A stretch of DNA of 64,000 bases from Cynocephalus volans (Eukaryota > Chordata > Mammalia > Dermoptera > Cynocephalidae), in the NCBI RefSeq assembly GCF_027409185.1, contig NC_084462.1:992001-1056000 (forward strand), given 5' to 3'. Both the position numbers and the translations under genes were made by a program. Under the pieces are notes generated by a model that was not told where the DNA came from, did not search any database, and saw only the letters and a program-made list of their open reading frames with translations. Below are positions 22,201 to 35,500 of the stretch, piece after piece. The number at the start of each line of letters is the position of its first letter. Position 1 is the first letter of the stretch.

Positions 22201-25200
22201 CTGTGAGAGAGTTGGGAAAGGTGGGGTCCAGAGAAAAAGAGAGAGAGACAAGCAAATGGAGAGAAAGAGAGACACACAGAAGGACAGAGAAAGATGTTGA
22301 GAAAGACCATATAGAGACAAATACAGAGACAGAGTCACAGAGTCAGAGAAACATAGGCAGATAAAGACACAGGGGACACAGGAATACAGAACAAATCAGG
22401 GTGATAGAAAGAGTTTGAGAGAGAGAAAGCTGCAAAAAGACACAGAAACACCAAGAGAGATAGAGATACAGAGACACAAAGAAAATGGTAGAGGTGGGTG
22501 AAGAGAGAAACAAAGACTCCAAGAAACAGACAGCAGCAGGGATATGGAGAGAGAAACACAGAGAGGGATGCAGGGTTGAGGGAAAGATGTGGAGAGTAAC
22601 CCCCAGCCCCAGGAGTGAGGGAGGAGGAGATGAGAGAAAGAAACACACACACACAATGACCAAAATAAATAAAAAGACAGAGATAACACTCAGGGAAGAG
22701 AGAGGCAGATCCAGAGGGAAAGAAACACAGAAGGAAGGGGATAGACTCAAAACAGGGTGGAAGAGATATTGGGGAGGGGATATCAAGCACACAGGGATGG
22801 AAAGAACAGAGGGGGTTAGATGCAGTGCCACAGTAAGAAGCAAGTGGTTGCAGATGGCATGTCCCAGGCCTGAGTCCTCCACCTGCACTGGAGGAGTCCC
22901 AAGGGTGAGAATCCAGGTGGAGGACAGTCTGCACTTGATTTGAGGGTGCTGGGCCACCCCTACAGCCTCCTCCCTTCACCCTGGGACCACTCACTTTCCA
23001 GATACTTCTGAACCAACAAGTCCGGGTCACTCTCCCCAGTCAGCTGGGACAGCTTATTCAGAGCATCTTCGTAGTGCAGCACCAGTTTCTCCTGGGAGGT
23101 CTTCCGGAGGCCTTCAGCCACCTCCCGGGCTAGGGGAAGATGAGCAGCTAGGTCAGCATCCAGGGCAGCCACCAGGGGACACCTGGCCATGGACCTGCAA
23201 AGCACTGGGCACAGGGACCACAGAGTGCAGCTGGGCTCAGCACCACCCCCACTCTTCAGCCCCTGTAGGCTGGCCCTGCTAGTGGCCATGAGGCCTGGAA
23301 TATGCTGCAGTGCCCCTGAGGTAGCCTGGCAGGTGGGACACAAAGGTGGCCCTGGCCTCACTCCATTGCTCACGCTTCTCCATGATGGCTGGATCCAGCT
23401 GCCTATCATTGTTCTTGAATTTGAGAAACTGGTGCAGCTGCTCCAGGTGTGATATCTGCCGCTGCAAGATCTGCACCTCCGTCTCATTCTGGGCCACCTC
23501 CTTCTCTGCCCGCTCTCGCAGCATGCCCATCTTGGCCTTTGCCTCTTCCCTGAGGGAGGTCAGCTCAGGGTCAGGGAGATTGGAGGTTGCATTGGGGTCA
23601 GCCTGGGGTCCCAGGGATGGGCAGGGTCAGCCTGGGTTACAGAGATGGGGCAGAATCAGACTGCAGTTATCCTGTGGTCACAAAAAGCAGAGAACTTTGT
23701 AGGTTCCCAGAGCTAGTATGGAGATATGGAGTGGAGTCAGGACTGTGGCACTAGGCCTTGTAGGGACTGACAGCCTTGCCCACAAACTAGGCATTGCTGT
23801 GGTGCCTGCAAAGGGGCATCTGGGAGGCCAGGCATTATTATGCGACCCATGAAACAGGAGGTGAGATGGTGATGATGGCACAGTGAGAGATTATACCTAA
23901 ACCCCAAAAGGTAGACCCAGGTGATAAGGTTATTGTATTGGAGTTTGGGGGTCCTGTGGTCAGAAATATAAGAGGCTTGGACAGTTCAGAGCCTCACAAG
24001 GATAGGTAGGTGACATCACCACCCTACTGGATATTGGGGACACCACAGAAGCCTCACTCACTGAACATCCCCTGGCCTGCTCAGCTGAAAATGTAGCTTT
24101 TCAGCTTTTAAACACAGTACAGCCAACTATAAATTTAGCATACCCCAAGCCTACTTCACAGGTCACAAGGTCACAGGACACAGGACCACTGGGTTGGGAG
24201 ATACAGCAGGCCAGTCTCCTAAGGGTCCCTGCCCACGGACCACTCTTGTCCCCACTCCACCTTTGCCAACTACCAGAGCAACTAGTTGCCTCTACCCACA
24301 GCACCAGCTTCTTGCTCAATTCAGATTCCTTCCAGGCTACCTTAGGCCAATCCTCCTTAGTAGGAAGCCTCGCCTGATAATCACTGGCCCCAGTTCCCAG
24401 TGACCCCTCCAGCCTCTGGTGGCAGCCCCTCAGGGATTAGGACTCACAGTTCTTTATGTGCCTTGGGCTCCATGCTAACCAAGGAGCAAAGAGGAGGGAA
24501 CCCAGCTTCCTGGGAGCCAGGCCCTGTGGGGAATGCCTTACAACAGCGTCCCATGAATCCCCACAGCAGCTCCAGGAGGTACATTCTATCATTACTGCCA
24601 TGTCACAGTGGAGGAAACTGAGGCTCAGAAAAGGGATGTGACCTGACCCAGGTCATCCAGCAAGGAAGAGACAGGGGCTGGTCTGACAGGAAGTATCAGT
24701 CATGATGTCCACCCCTCCTTTCTAGCTGAAACTACCCTGTCCTATGCCCAGCCAAGGTGCCCATTTTGCAGTTAACTGGAGAAGCGCTGGCAGAGGCTAG
24801 TTCTTGATAATGCAGACAGACTTGCTAGACACCACCGTGTGACTTGGCAGAAAAGATAAGCCAGACCATCATATTCTCTCCCTCAGGACTTGAATTGGGA
24901 AATGCTAAGAATGGGATGGTAGGAAGCTGAAGCTAGAAGGATGTATAAAAAGAAGCTACAAGAGGTCATGGCAAGGCCAAGTCATGAAGAAGCTGAAGCT
25001 GTGTGTGAACAGAAGCCACAAGGTCCAGTCAGGGCTCTGAAGGGGTCATGGTGGACCAAAGGTAAGAAATCACAGAATAAGCTGTAAAAAGGAATGAAAT
25101 ATTAATGCATGCTACAGAGTGGGTGAACCTTAAAAGCATTCCACTAAGTGAGAGAAGCCAGACACAAAAGGTCGCATATTGCATGAATTCATTTATATGA

Positions 25201-26535
25201 AATGTCCAGAATAGGTAAATCCATAGAGACATAAAGCAGACTAGTGGTTGCCTAGGTGATTGGGGAAAGGGGGGAAGAAGGGAGAGTGACTGTTAAATGG
25301 GTACAGGTTTCCTTTTGGGGTGATAAAAACATTTTAAATCTAGATAGAAGTGATGTTTACATAACACTGTGAATGTACTAAATGCTACTGAATTGTACAC
25401 TTTAAAATGGTGAATTTTGTTGTGCACATTTTAACAAAGAGAGAGAGAGAGAGGGTCATGACTAATGCCATGAAGAATCAGGAACTGTGAGTAAGCAGAA
25501 GTCATGAGGTAGAAACCAGATATTGAGTAGTAGGTAAGAAAGCATTTGGAGCAAGAGAAGTACAAGGCTGAAGCTAAAGAAAGAAGCAGAGATGGAGAAA
25601 GAGAGAGAGCATGGAACCCATGAGAGCCCCAGAGATAGACAGAAAAGCCAATACCTCGAGCCACTTTGGCTGCTCAGTTCCACACCACATGTCTCTTTAT
25701 CTGAAGGTGGCCTGAGAGAATCTCTGTCCTTCAGCCAATATTGATAAATTCACCAGATGCTTCTTAGGTTCCAGGCCCCCTGCTATGTAGACTATGTGCA
25801 TAATCTTACTTAATTCTCTCTATATCTCTATGTGCTAGATGACATTAATAGATGGGTCAGTAGAGGTTAATTCACACACCCAAAGAACAGGACCTTGCCC
25901 AAGGAGCTGGGAACTTGGTGGGGGAGAGAAAGGGGTACGTTATGGGGAAAAAATTAAGTTCTGATGGTCTATTTCTTGAGTCCTGAACCTTCCTGCCACG
26001 GCCTTATGAAAAGGTGCATACTGAGTCACCGAGGCCTCACCACCCTTGGATGCCTGGGAGGGCCCTACCTGACAGCATAGGCGGAGGTGGAGGAGACAAT
26101 GAGGGCGCCAACCATCTGCCGCAGTACCTGGATCTCCTGGGGGCAGGGAGTGGGGGGGAGGACAAAATAAACGCCTTCTTCTTACAACCTCGTTGCTTTA
26201 GGCCCTGCACCTCCCCAATCAGAAGTGAAACTCCTGATCCTTCCAAATGTGGACACTTCTCATTAGCAGCTGCCCATTAAAGGGATTTTAAAGAGGTATG
26301 AAGTGAGAGAAAAGTCAGTCGGTGAGCTGGAAAGGCGGCTTAGCAGGCTCAGCAGGGAGAAACGCTTAACCTGGAGTATTCCTACGAGTACTGACCTAAA
26401 CTTTCTAGTGCGGTTCAGAAATTGGTGTGAATCTTATCATTGTTACCACACTGTTCTGGTTTCTAGATCCATAGAAATGCCTTTGCAGTATTACAGGTAA
26501 AAAGGGTTCTTTCAGGAAGAAGATAAATATACACA

Positions 26536-26572
<37 letters not shown>

Positions 26573-29500
26573 AGTACTTCAAAAAGTTCACGGAAAGATA
26601 TTGTATTCTCTTTTAATTCTATTTTTCCACAAACTTTCCGAAGTACCCTTGTACACATACAGATATATAAACACAAATGCACACAGGCACAGGCACATGT
26701 GCACAGGTGTGCGCACACGCACACACCTTTACTTTTGCAAAAAGAAACTCAGAGGGCCGGCCCGTGGCTCACTCGGGAGAGTGTGGTGCTGATAACACCA
26801 AGGCCACGGGTTCGGATCCCATATAGGGATGGCCGGTTAGCTCACTGGGTGAGCGTGGTGCTGACAACACCAAGTCAAGGGTTAAGATCCCCTTACGGTC
26901 ATCTTTTAAAAAAAAAAAAAGAAACTCAGAACAGATAACCATAAACTAAGGAGATAGGTAACCTACAAGGGCTGAGTGGGAACAAGATGGAAGAGATGAG
27001 GAGGAAATGATGTTTCCCAAGGATACCTGTTGGAATAGTTTTGATTTGGGATCTTTATTAATGTTTTACATATGCATAAAGGAAATTAAATCAACAAAGA
27101 TAGGAGAGAAAACTAAAACTGAACACAAATAGCAAATGAACCTGTGTTTCAAATCATGAACATAACCACGCTGAAGACCAAAAATAGGAACTAATCCAAA
27201 TAATTTCAGAATAATTTGAATAGATATATAGATACACATACCCCCAAAGGACAAAACAAACTGCAAACAAATCTTGAACCCTACTTATTAGGTTTGGGTG
27301 GTAGCGGTATGGCTATAGCAATTCTGAAACTCTTTTTCATGTATCATACAATTGAGTGAATAAGTATATTGATGCTCTGAAGAGCCAGCATTCCCACTGT
27401 GGGAGAAGAGAGATAGAAAGATAAAATGGGGAAAGTTCAGGAAAAACCTCTGATGCTGCATTGGAATTAGAGGTATCAACATGAACCCATGATTTTAAAA
27501 TATACATGTGTGTTTCCTAGCTCTCTCCACAGAAAGGGCCTCAAAGCAATGAAACCCAGTAGCAATGAGAACTCAGTGTCTGTATCTTGGTTTTTCAATA
27601 CATACTCCTCATTAGAAAGAACCAGGATTCCTTGGAGAAATGGTTAACTCCAGGTTTGAAGCAGAACAAGTACCAGATTCCTGGACTATCTTCCTGTGCC
27701 AGAAAATAATGAAGTGTTCCCAAAAAATAATGGGGGTATGTCCAAAGGACACAGAAGCCAGCTTGAAGGGGCTCTCACAATAGCCAAATCTGGGACAATT
27801 TGAATATCAAAATGAATAATAACAGTTATGGATTATAACCCATAGAATAAAGTAAGAATATACTAATGCTCACTGATAACACACAAGTATAGAGTGAGAA
27901 GGAGAAGCTTTTCCTTAAATAAACGCCATCTTATAAATGTAGAAGAGATGATAGAGTTTAAAAATCACCATTTTGCAGCTGTTACAGTAATAGTTATTCA
28001 GGCAAGAATCATTAATGGATGCTAAACTGATTGGGTGAAACTGTGTCTGGGACAGAATATTTACTTAGTCTTAAAGAATCTCCCCATAGATTGACTTCTT
28101 ATTCATAACAAAGATGAAAACTCTACATCAGAGAAACCTGGCTAACCAAGTGATCAAAGTTAAAACCTCACTAGATATGGGACAAACTGACATCATGTAC
28201 CTCCCGATATAATGAACACAAAGGACACACTACCGCTGCTGTGGCATTCCACCAAAAATGCAGACCCTGAATCTAATCATGATGAAAGATCAGATAAACC
28301 CATACTGAGGGATACTGTACACCACCACTGGCCTGGATGCTTCCAAAATGTTAATGTCATGGTGACAAAAAGGGCCAAGGGACAGTTCCAGAGGAACAGA
28401 GTGAGGACAACCAAATGCAACGCGGAATCCTGGACTAAAGCCTGGAGAGGAAAATCCAATTAGCTATAAAGGACATCACTGGGACCATCGATGAACTTAA
28501 AATATGGACTGATTAGAATTCTAACAATGTTAAAGTTCCTGACTTGGATAACTGCACTGCGTTTATGTAAGAAAATGGCAGTGTCTTTAGGAAATACACA
28601 CTGAAGTAATCAGAAGCATAATGTCTGCAACATACTGTCAAATAGTTCAGCAATCTTAATAATAAAATATTTGCAGCAAAAATAATAATTACACAGAGGA
28701 GAGAAAGAGAGTAAATGTGGCAAATTATCAGTCTTGGTGAAGAATATATAAAAGTTCTTTGTACAATTCTTGCATCTTTTCTGTGAGCTTGAAATTATTT
28801 CAAAACAAAAGTTTAAAAAGAGAGAGAAAGAAAGGAAGGGAGAGGGAGGGAGGATGGGAGGACGGGCTGGTTTTTCAAAGGACTTCAAAGGTTATTAAGA
28901 TAAAGGTGGAATGTAAGTGGTCTTTCTAGCTAATTGATTGCCCTGGGTGATAATATTCAAAACGCTATCTCTGCTTTCTGCAAATATAAATGAGCCTACT
29001 TTCTTTGTTAGAGGTATCCTCCAACATTTTCCAGGTCTCCATGCCCTTTGGACTAAAGCAAACCTATGACTCTGGTCAATTCTGTATTTGACGCTGGTGT
29101 GCTGGAGAAGTAAGGGCAAACAGATATGGGAACGACCTAGGTGAGGATCCCTCTCTCCTTTCCTGGGTTTCAGGACCACTGACCCTCTTCAGTTTACAGT
29201 CCACGTTCAGATAGTGGTTCCTCTCAATACGCAGCAGATCCAGCTCCTCCCGCAGGGCCGCATTCCGCCCCAGCTGGATGTCAAAGTGACAGGTGACCTG
29301 GAGGTGGGGGAGAATGCAAGAGTCTGTCTGGGGCCTGGCCTGCCTCCCTCCTCCACACTCAGCTGAGGAGGGAGCACTTGTCAGAGATGGGGACCCACCC
29401 ATTTCCTTTTTGGGGACCCTGAAAGCAACACCTGCCCCCCAGACTCCATCAGTCTCCTTTCCTTGGAACCCTCCATCCCTCCAGGATCCTGTCTCCTGAC

Positions 29501-32500
29501 CCCCACTGCCTACCTCCCCCCACCCCCCGGGGCCACCATTTCCAAAACCTAACTCCTATGCTCAGTTCCCCCGACCCCAGAATTCAGGCCTGGAGAAAGC
29601 CAAGGGGCTGACCCGCACCCTGTCTAGCTGGTCTTCTAGGACCTTAATCCTTCGCCGGATCTTGACTTTTTGATCCATGATAAATCCTGGGGACTTGCCA
29701 TCCTTACTGTGGGTAAAGATCCGGGTCTCCCACTCCTGGATCTGGAAGAAAGTGGATGGTACCTGTTTATTGCCTGAATGTGAGTGATATTAAATGGCTG
29801 AGGGAGGACATGAGTGACTGGGTGTGGCTGACATCTGCTGTTCCTGTGGCCCCAACACCTCTCCTACTCTTCTGCTGACAGTACCCAATTCTCCACATGT
29901 TTCTGGTTGGGTTTCCAATCAAACATAGTGCCCTGACAGCCACATGACCCAGGTCTGGACATCCTAGTGTTTGGCCTAGAAATGGATATGTGACCCAAAC
30001 TGAGCCAGCCTGATTCCTTTCCTGGTATTTTGGGGAAGCACATGAGATGAAAGGATGGAATTCCAGGACTTCTGCTGTCATAGTCCCTACCACATGAAAG
30101 TATCCTGGGAGAGAGAGGCCAATAGATGGAAGTAGAGACGAGAGTCTGAGAGATGGTGAGAATGAGCCTGATAACATTAAATTCCCTAGGTCTGCTTATG
30201 CCTGAAACCAACTTCCAGCCTGTCCTCATTTCTGTATTCATCTTTATTTATTTGGGGTATACTCTATCTCCCCAACTAAATGGGAGTCTCCATGAGGGCA
30301 GAGATTTTTGTCTGTTTTGTCTATCTGACACAGAGTAGGTACTCAATGAAATGTGCAGACAAAATGAATAAATGAATTAACACTGTTTTCCAATTTGTGC
30401 TGTTATGGGTTGAATTATGTTGAAGTCCTAATCCCCAGTACCTCAGATGTTACAAACGTAAAGTTAAAATGAGGTCATTATGGTGGGCTCTAATCCAGTA
30501 TGACCGGTGTTTTTATATGAAGGGGAAATGTGGACACAGAGACACACACAGGGAGAATGCCTGTGAAGATGAAGGCAGAGATTGGGTGATACTTCTACAA
30601 GCCAAGGAATACCAAAGACTGCCAGCAAACCAACAGAAGCTAGGAGGGAGACATGGAACATTTTCCCTCCCAGCTCTCAGAAGGAACCAACCCTGCTGAC
30701 ACCTCCGTCTTGGACTTCTGACCCCCAGAACTGTGAGACAATAAATTTCTGTTGTATAGGCCACCCAATTTGTGGAACCTTTTTACAGCATCCCTAGCAA
30801 ATTCACGCACCAAGACTCCTCAGAGCACTACAACAAATTCAAAACTCACCATGGGGATATTTTAATTCTTTTTTTTTTTTTTTTGGCTAGCCAGTACAGG
30901 GATCCGAACCCTTGACCTTAGTGTTACAAGGCTGTGCTCTAACCAAGCTAACCAGCCAGCCCAACATTTTAAATTTTTCTTTTTTTTTTTTTTTTTTAAA
31001 GATGACTGGTAAGGGGATCTTAACCCTTGACCTGATGTTGTCAGCACCACGCTCACCCAGTGAGCCAACCGGCCAATCCCTATATAGGATCCGAACCCGT
31101 GGCCCTGGTGTTATCAGCACCACACTCTCCCGAGTGAGCCACAGGCCAGCACGAAACATTTTAAATTTTTGAGGAAGACATTGATAGTGGTCTGACACCC
31201 TATGAACTATTAGCTCAAGGTAGTTCATAGGCTCAACATGAGATGGTGCTTTTGATATTCTTTTCAATGATGCCGCATCTTTGTGAAACTGATTTTTTAG
31301 CAGTTGCTGTGATAACAATCAAACACCCAAAAATGTTACCACTGGGGGAAACTGAGTAAAGTGTACATGAGCTATCTCTGCATTATTTCTTTCAATTGCA
31401 TGTGAATCCGCAATTATCCCAATAAATTTTTTAATTAGCGTAGTGGATTGAATGTTCCCCCAAACTCACTGAAGCTTGGTCCCCACTGTGACAGTGTTAA
31501 GAAGGTGGGAAATCCTAGTATGGAAATTGAAAGGCAGAGCCTTGAAGAGGTGATTAGATTGTGAGGATCATGCCCAAGCTAATTGGTTAATCCATTGATG
31601 GTTTAATGGTGGTCATGTGCATGGTCCTGAGGGCTTTAAAAAGAGGAGTGAGAAGTTAGATCTCTCTCCGCTCTGCCATTCTTCCATGTGAGACCTCTGT
31701 GTCACTGTCACCACCAACAAGGCCTTCATCAGATGTGTTCCCAGGACTTCAGACTTCCCAGCCTCCGAAACTGTAAGCAATAAATTTTGTTTTCTTATGA
31801 ATTACCCATTTTGGGGTATTTTCCTATAAGCAACAAAAACGGACTAATAAAATTGGTAAAAAAGTAAATACTGCACAACACAGAAGCAACAAGGAATCCC
31901 ATGAAATCAACTTGGAATGAGGGTGGCGATGTCCAATCTGACTCCAAGATTTGAAAGGCTATGCAACACCAAAAGGCACACACAGGCAACTGGTAAGTAA
32001 TTATGGCTTTTAAGAGTGAAATACAGGACATAAACACTTACTGGGTTGTTTGAACCAAACTAGTTAATAAATGCAACTGTTAGCAGTGCAATACTGGATC
32101 ACCTGGCACTACTCTGGACAGCCAATTGTTATATTTTCAGAAATTATGTGAGCCAGCTGTTGAACTGTTGGTAGCTTAAAATTAGCTATTGTATTTACTT
32201 TCTATTGCTATATAACAAATTTCCACAAATTTAGTGGCTTAAAATAACACCTATTACAGTTTCCATGCGTCAGGGATCTAGGTCTTCTGCTCAAGGTCTC
32301 ACAAACCTGTAATCAAGGTGTCGGACAAGGCTGAGGTCTCAGCTAAGGCTCATCATGTGGCTGTTGGCAGAATTCAGCTCCTTGCAGCTGAAGGACTAAG
32401 ACCCTCAGCTCCTAGAAGCCCCTTAGAGCATGGGAGCTTGCTTCTTCAGTGCTGGCAAGAGAGCATCTGTCTTCAGTCTGCAGTCTACTAAGATGGAGTA

Positions 32501-35500
32501 TTATATGGCATAACGAAATCAAGGGAGGGACATCCCATCACCTGTGCCATGTTCTGTGGGCTAGAAGCTAATCACACGCTCCACATACACCCAAGGGGAT
32601 AGGATTACACAAGGGCATGACTCATCAGAGTCACCTTCCAGTATATTCACCACAGCCAAGATGGGAGTATTGATGTTATGAAAACCAGAAAATACTATAC
32701 AAAACAGGGTGCTTTTCCCCACTAAGAGGTGATTTCCCAGCATACCTCTGACTGCTAGAGATTTCTCCGGGAGCTAAAAAAATCACAAAGAAATTAAAGG
32801 TTCCAGAAACAAAGTTTAGGACCCACTAGTTCAAGAAATTCTTCCCAAGATTAAAAAACACTCTCCTCCAATTTTGCTTTTGAAATTGAAAGTATTCAAA
32901 TTCTGCTTCTCACTTTTAGGTCCTTAATCCAACTAGAATTTACATTTTTATATGGTGCGAGGTAGGAATTTTCTTAACAGCTTTACTGAGGTATAGATGA
33001 CATACACTACAGTAAAACTGCACCTATTTAAAGTATACAATTTGGTAAGTTTTGTCATAATCAAGACAGTGAACATATCCATCATCCCCAAAAGGCTCCT
33101 TGTGCTCTTTTGTAGCTCCTCCTCCCCATCCCACTTCCTGCAGCCTCCTCCTCCTAGCAACCGTTAATCTGTTTTCTGTCGCCATAGTTTGCATTTTCTA
33201 GAGTTTTATATTAATGGAATCTTATAGAATGTACTCTTTTCATTCCTTGCTTTTACCAGTTTCTAGAGGCAGGATTCCTTGTCTTGTGTTCTCATCACCC
33301 CAACTGAGATCAAGTAGGCACCACATTCGGATGAACGCCACCCCCCCCCCCCCCCCCGCAAAAGTTTTATAAAAGTGAGCCGTGGTCTTGGTCCCTCAAG
33401 CTGATGCTGATTTAGGCTCTGGGAATAGGATTGTTCAATTAGGGCGTTAGGAGTGACAACCCAGCAATTGAGGAAAGGAGTAAAATGAGGCAGCTGGGCA
33501 GGATGGGATGTTAGTTAAGTGATAAGGACCATAAACAGTCACTAAGTTCCGGGGATAAGAGATATCTCCATTACTCAGCCTTGTAATTAAAGCTTTATTC
33601 TTCCCACAGCAACTTGGTATCAGTGTTTTGGCTTTGTCTGCATATCAGGTGGACAGATCTAACTTTGGTTCTATTATACAATCTCTGCTTCTGTTGTTAT
33701 ATCTCTCCTTTCCCTCTGTCATCCATCACCTTCTCTTACTCTGACACTCTTGCCTGTCTTTTATGAGGCTCTTTGTGATTATATTAGCCCAGCCAGATAA
33801 TCCAGGATAACCTCACGGTCTCAAAACCCTTAATCACATCTGCAAAGTCCCTTTTGCCATGTAAAGTAATGTATTCACAGGTTCTGGAGATTAGGACAGG
33901 GACACCTTTTGGGGGGGAGGGGCATTATTCTGCTTACCACACTTCCTTAAGTGAAATCCATTCCTTTACTTTTCCTTATAGTTTTATCTCCTGGGTATAT
34001 AACCCTTTAAAAGTTTAGTGTGAACTGTTTTTGAATGTTATGTAAATAAAATAATGCTGCATGTATATTTTATTTCTTCTTTCATTCAAATGTTGTTGAC
34101 ATCCATGTTATTGTGTGTAATCATAATTCATTCATTTCTCATTGCTGTATAATATTTCATTATATAAATATACCACATTTATTTACTCATTCAAATACTG
34201 ATAGACATTTGGGTTGTTTCTAGTTTGGGGCTAGCTAATATGAATAACGCTCCTATCAACATTCTTTTCCATGAATCCTGGTTCTGGGATATATACTCAG
34301 AAGTGTAATTTCTGGATGGGATGAAAAGTTAACAACAGATCTAAATCCATCTTCTGTGGAAAGATAACTTTGGTTTACTTTTTTCTAACACTGTTTCTGT
34401 GGAAACATACTGGGTTAAGGTAAATATGGAATGCCAGCTGTTTTCCCAGGCAACAATGTTTATTATAAAAACGACTCCTGATTGGTGGCAGCACCCAACC
34501 AAGCGGTATCATGCAACTGGAAGTGCCCCTTGTTGAGGGTAAGAAGCAGCCCCTGGACACTCAAGGAAGATTTGTTTGAGGCTGTCATGCCAAGACACTG
34601 TTGTTTCCAGTCCTCTAGCTTTCTACAGAGTTAAGTGAACCTAGTACCAAGTTATAGCCTATTGGTTTGAATGAATATGAATGTCAGGCTGAACCAAAGA
34701 CCCCTGATGGTGATCATGCCAAGAGGATGCAACCCTGGATCAGAGGGTATATCTATCTTTGAATTTAATAGATAATGGGGGTGGGGGGAAGGGAAGACTT
34801 TTCAGAATATGTATGACAAGGGCCGGCCCGTGGCTCACTCGGGAGAGTGCGGTGCTGATAACACCAAGGCCCCGGGTTCGGATCCCATATACGGATGGCT
34901 GGTTCGCTCACTGGCTGAGCGTGGTGCTGACAACACCAAGTCAAGGGTTAAGATCCCCTTACCAGTCATCTTTAAAAAAAAAAAAAAAAGAATATGTATG
35001 ACAATTTATATCCCCACTGTATTAGCCAATTTTCTGTTACTTATAACAGAATACCTGAAACTGGGTAATTTAAAAAGAAATGGAATTTATTTCTTACAGT
35101 TTTGAAGGCTGGGAAGTCCAAGGTTGAGGTGATGCATCTGATGAGGGCCTTCTTCCTGGTGAAATCTCTCTCCCATATCCCAAGGTCACACAGAGCATCT
35201 CTTGGCAAGGGAATAAGAACATGTGCTAACATGCTTTCTTCCTCTTCTTAGAAGGCTACTTTATTGTGTTTTCTTGTTGTGTTGTTTTGGGTGGCTGGCC
35301 AGTACAGGGATCCAAACCCATGACCTTGGTGTTATAAGGCTGTGCTCTAATCAACTGAGCTGGTTTGCTCTTCCTCTCCTTATAAAGCCACCAGTCTATT
35401 ACCATGATAACCCATTAATCCATGAATGGATTAATCCATTCATGAGGGCACAGCCTTTATAGTTTAATCACCCCGTAAAGGCCCCAGATTTCAAATATAT

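Noticed and set aside
22335-23030. 231-codon minus-strand frame
   Set aside because: Intronic and CU-rich; it overlaps ODAD1 exon 8 only at its edge and runs through a simple-repeat array.
26754-26920. Possible tRNA genes (A and B boxes)
   Set aside because: tRNA-like bodies carry A tails and target-site duplications and lack clean tRNA folds, so they are SINEs.
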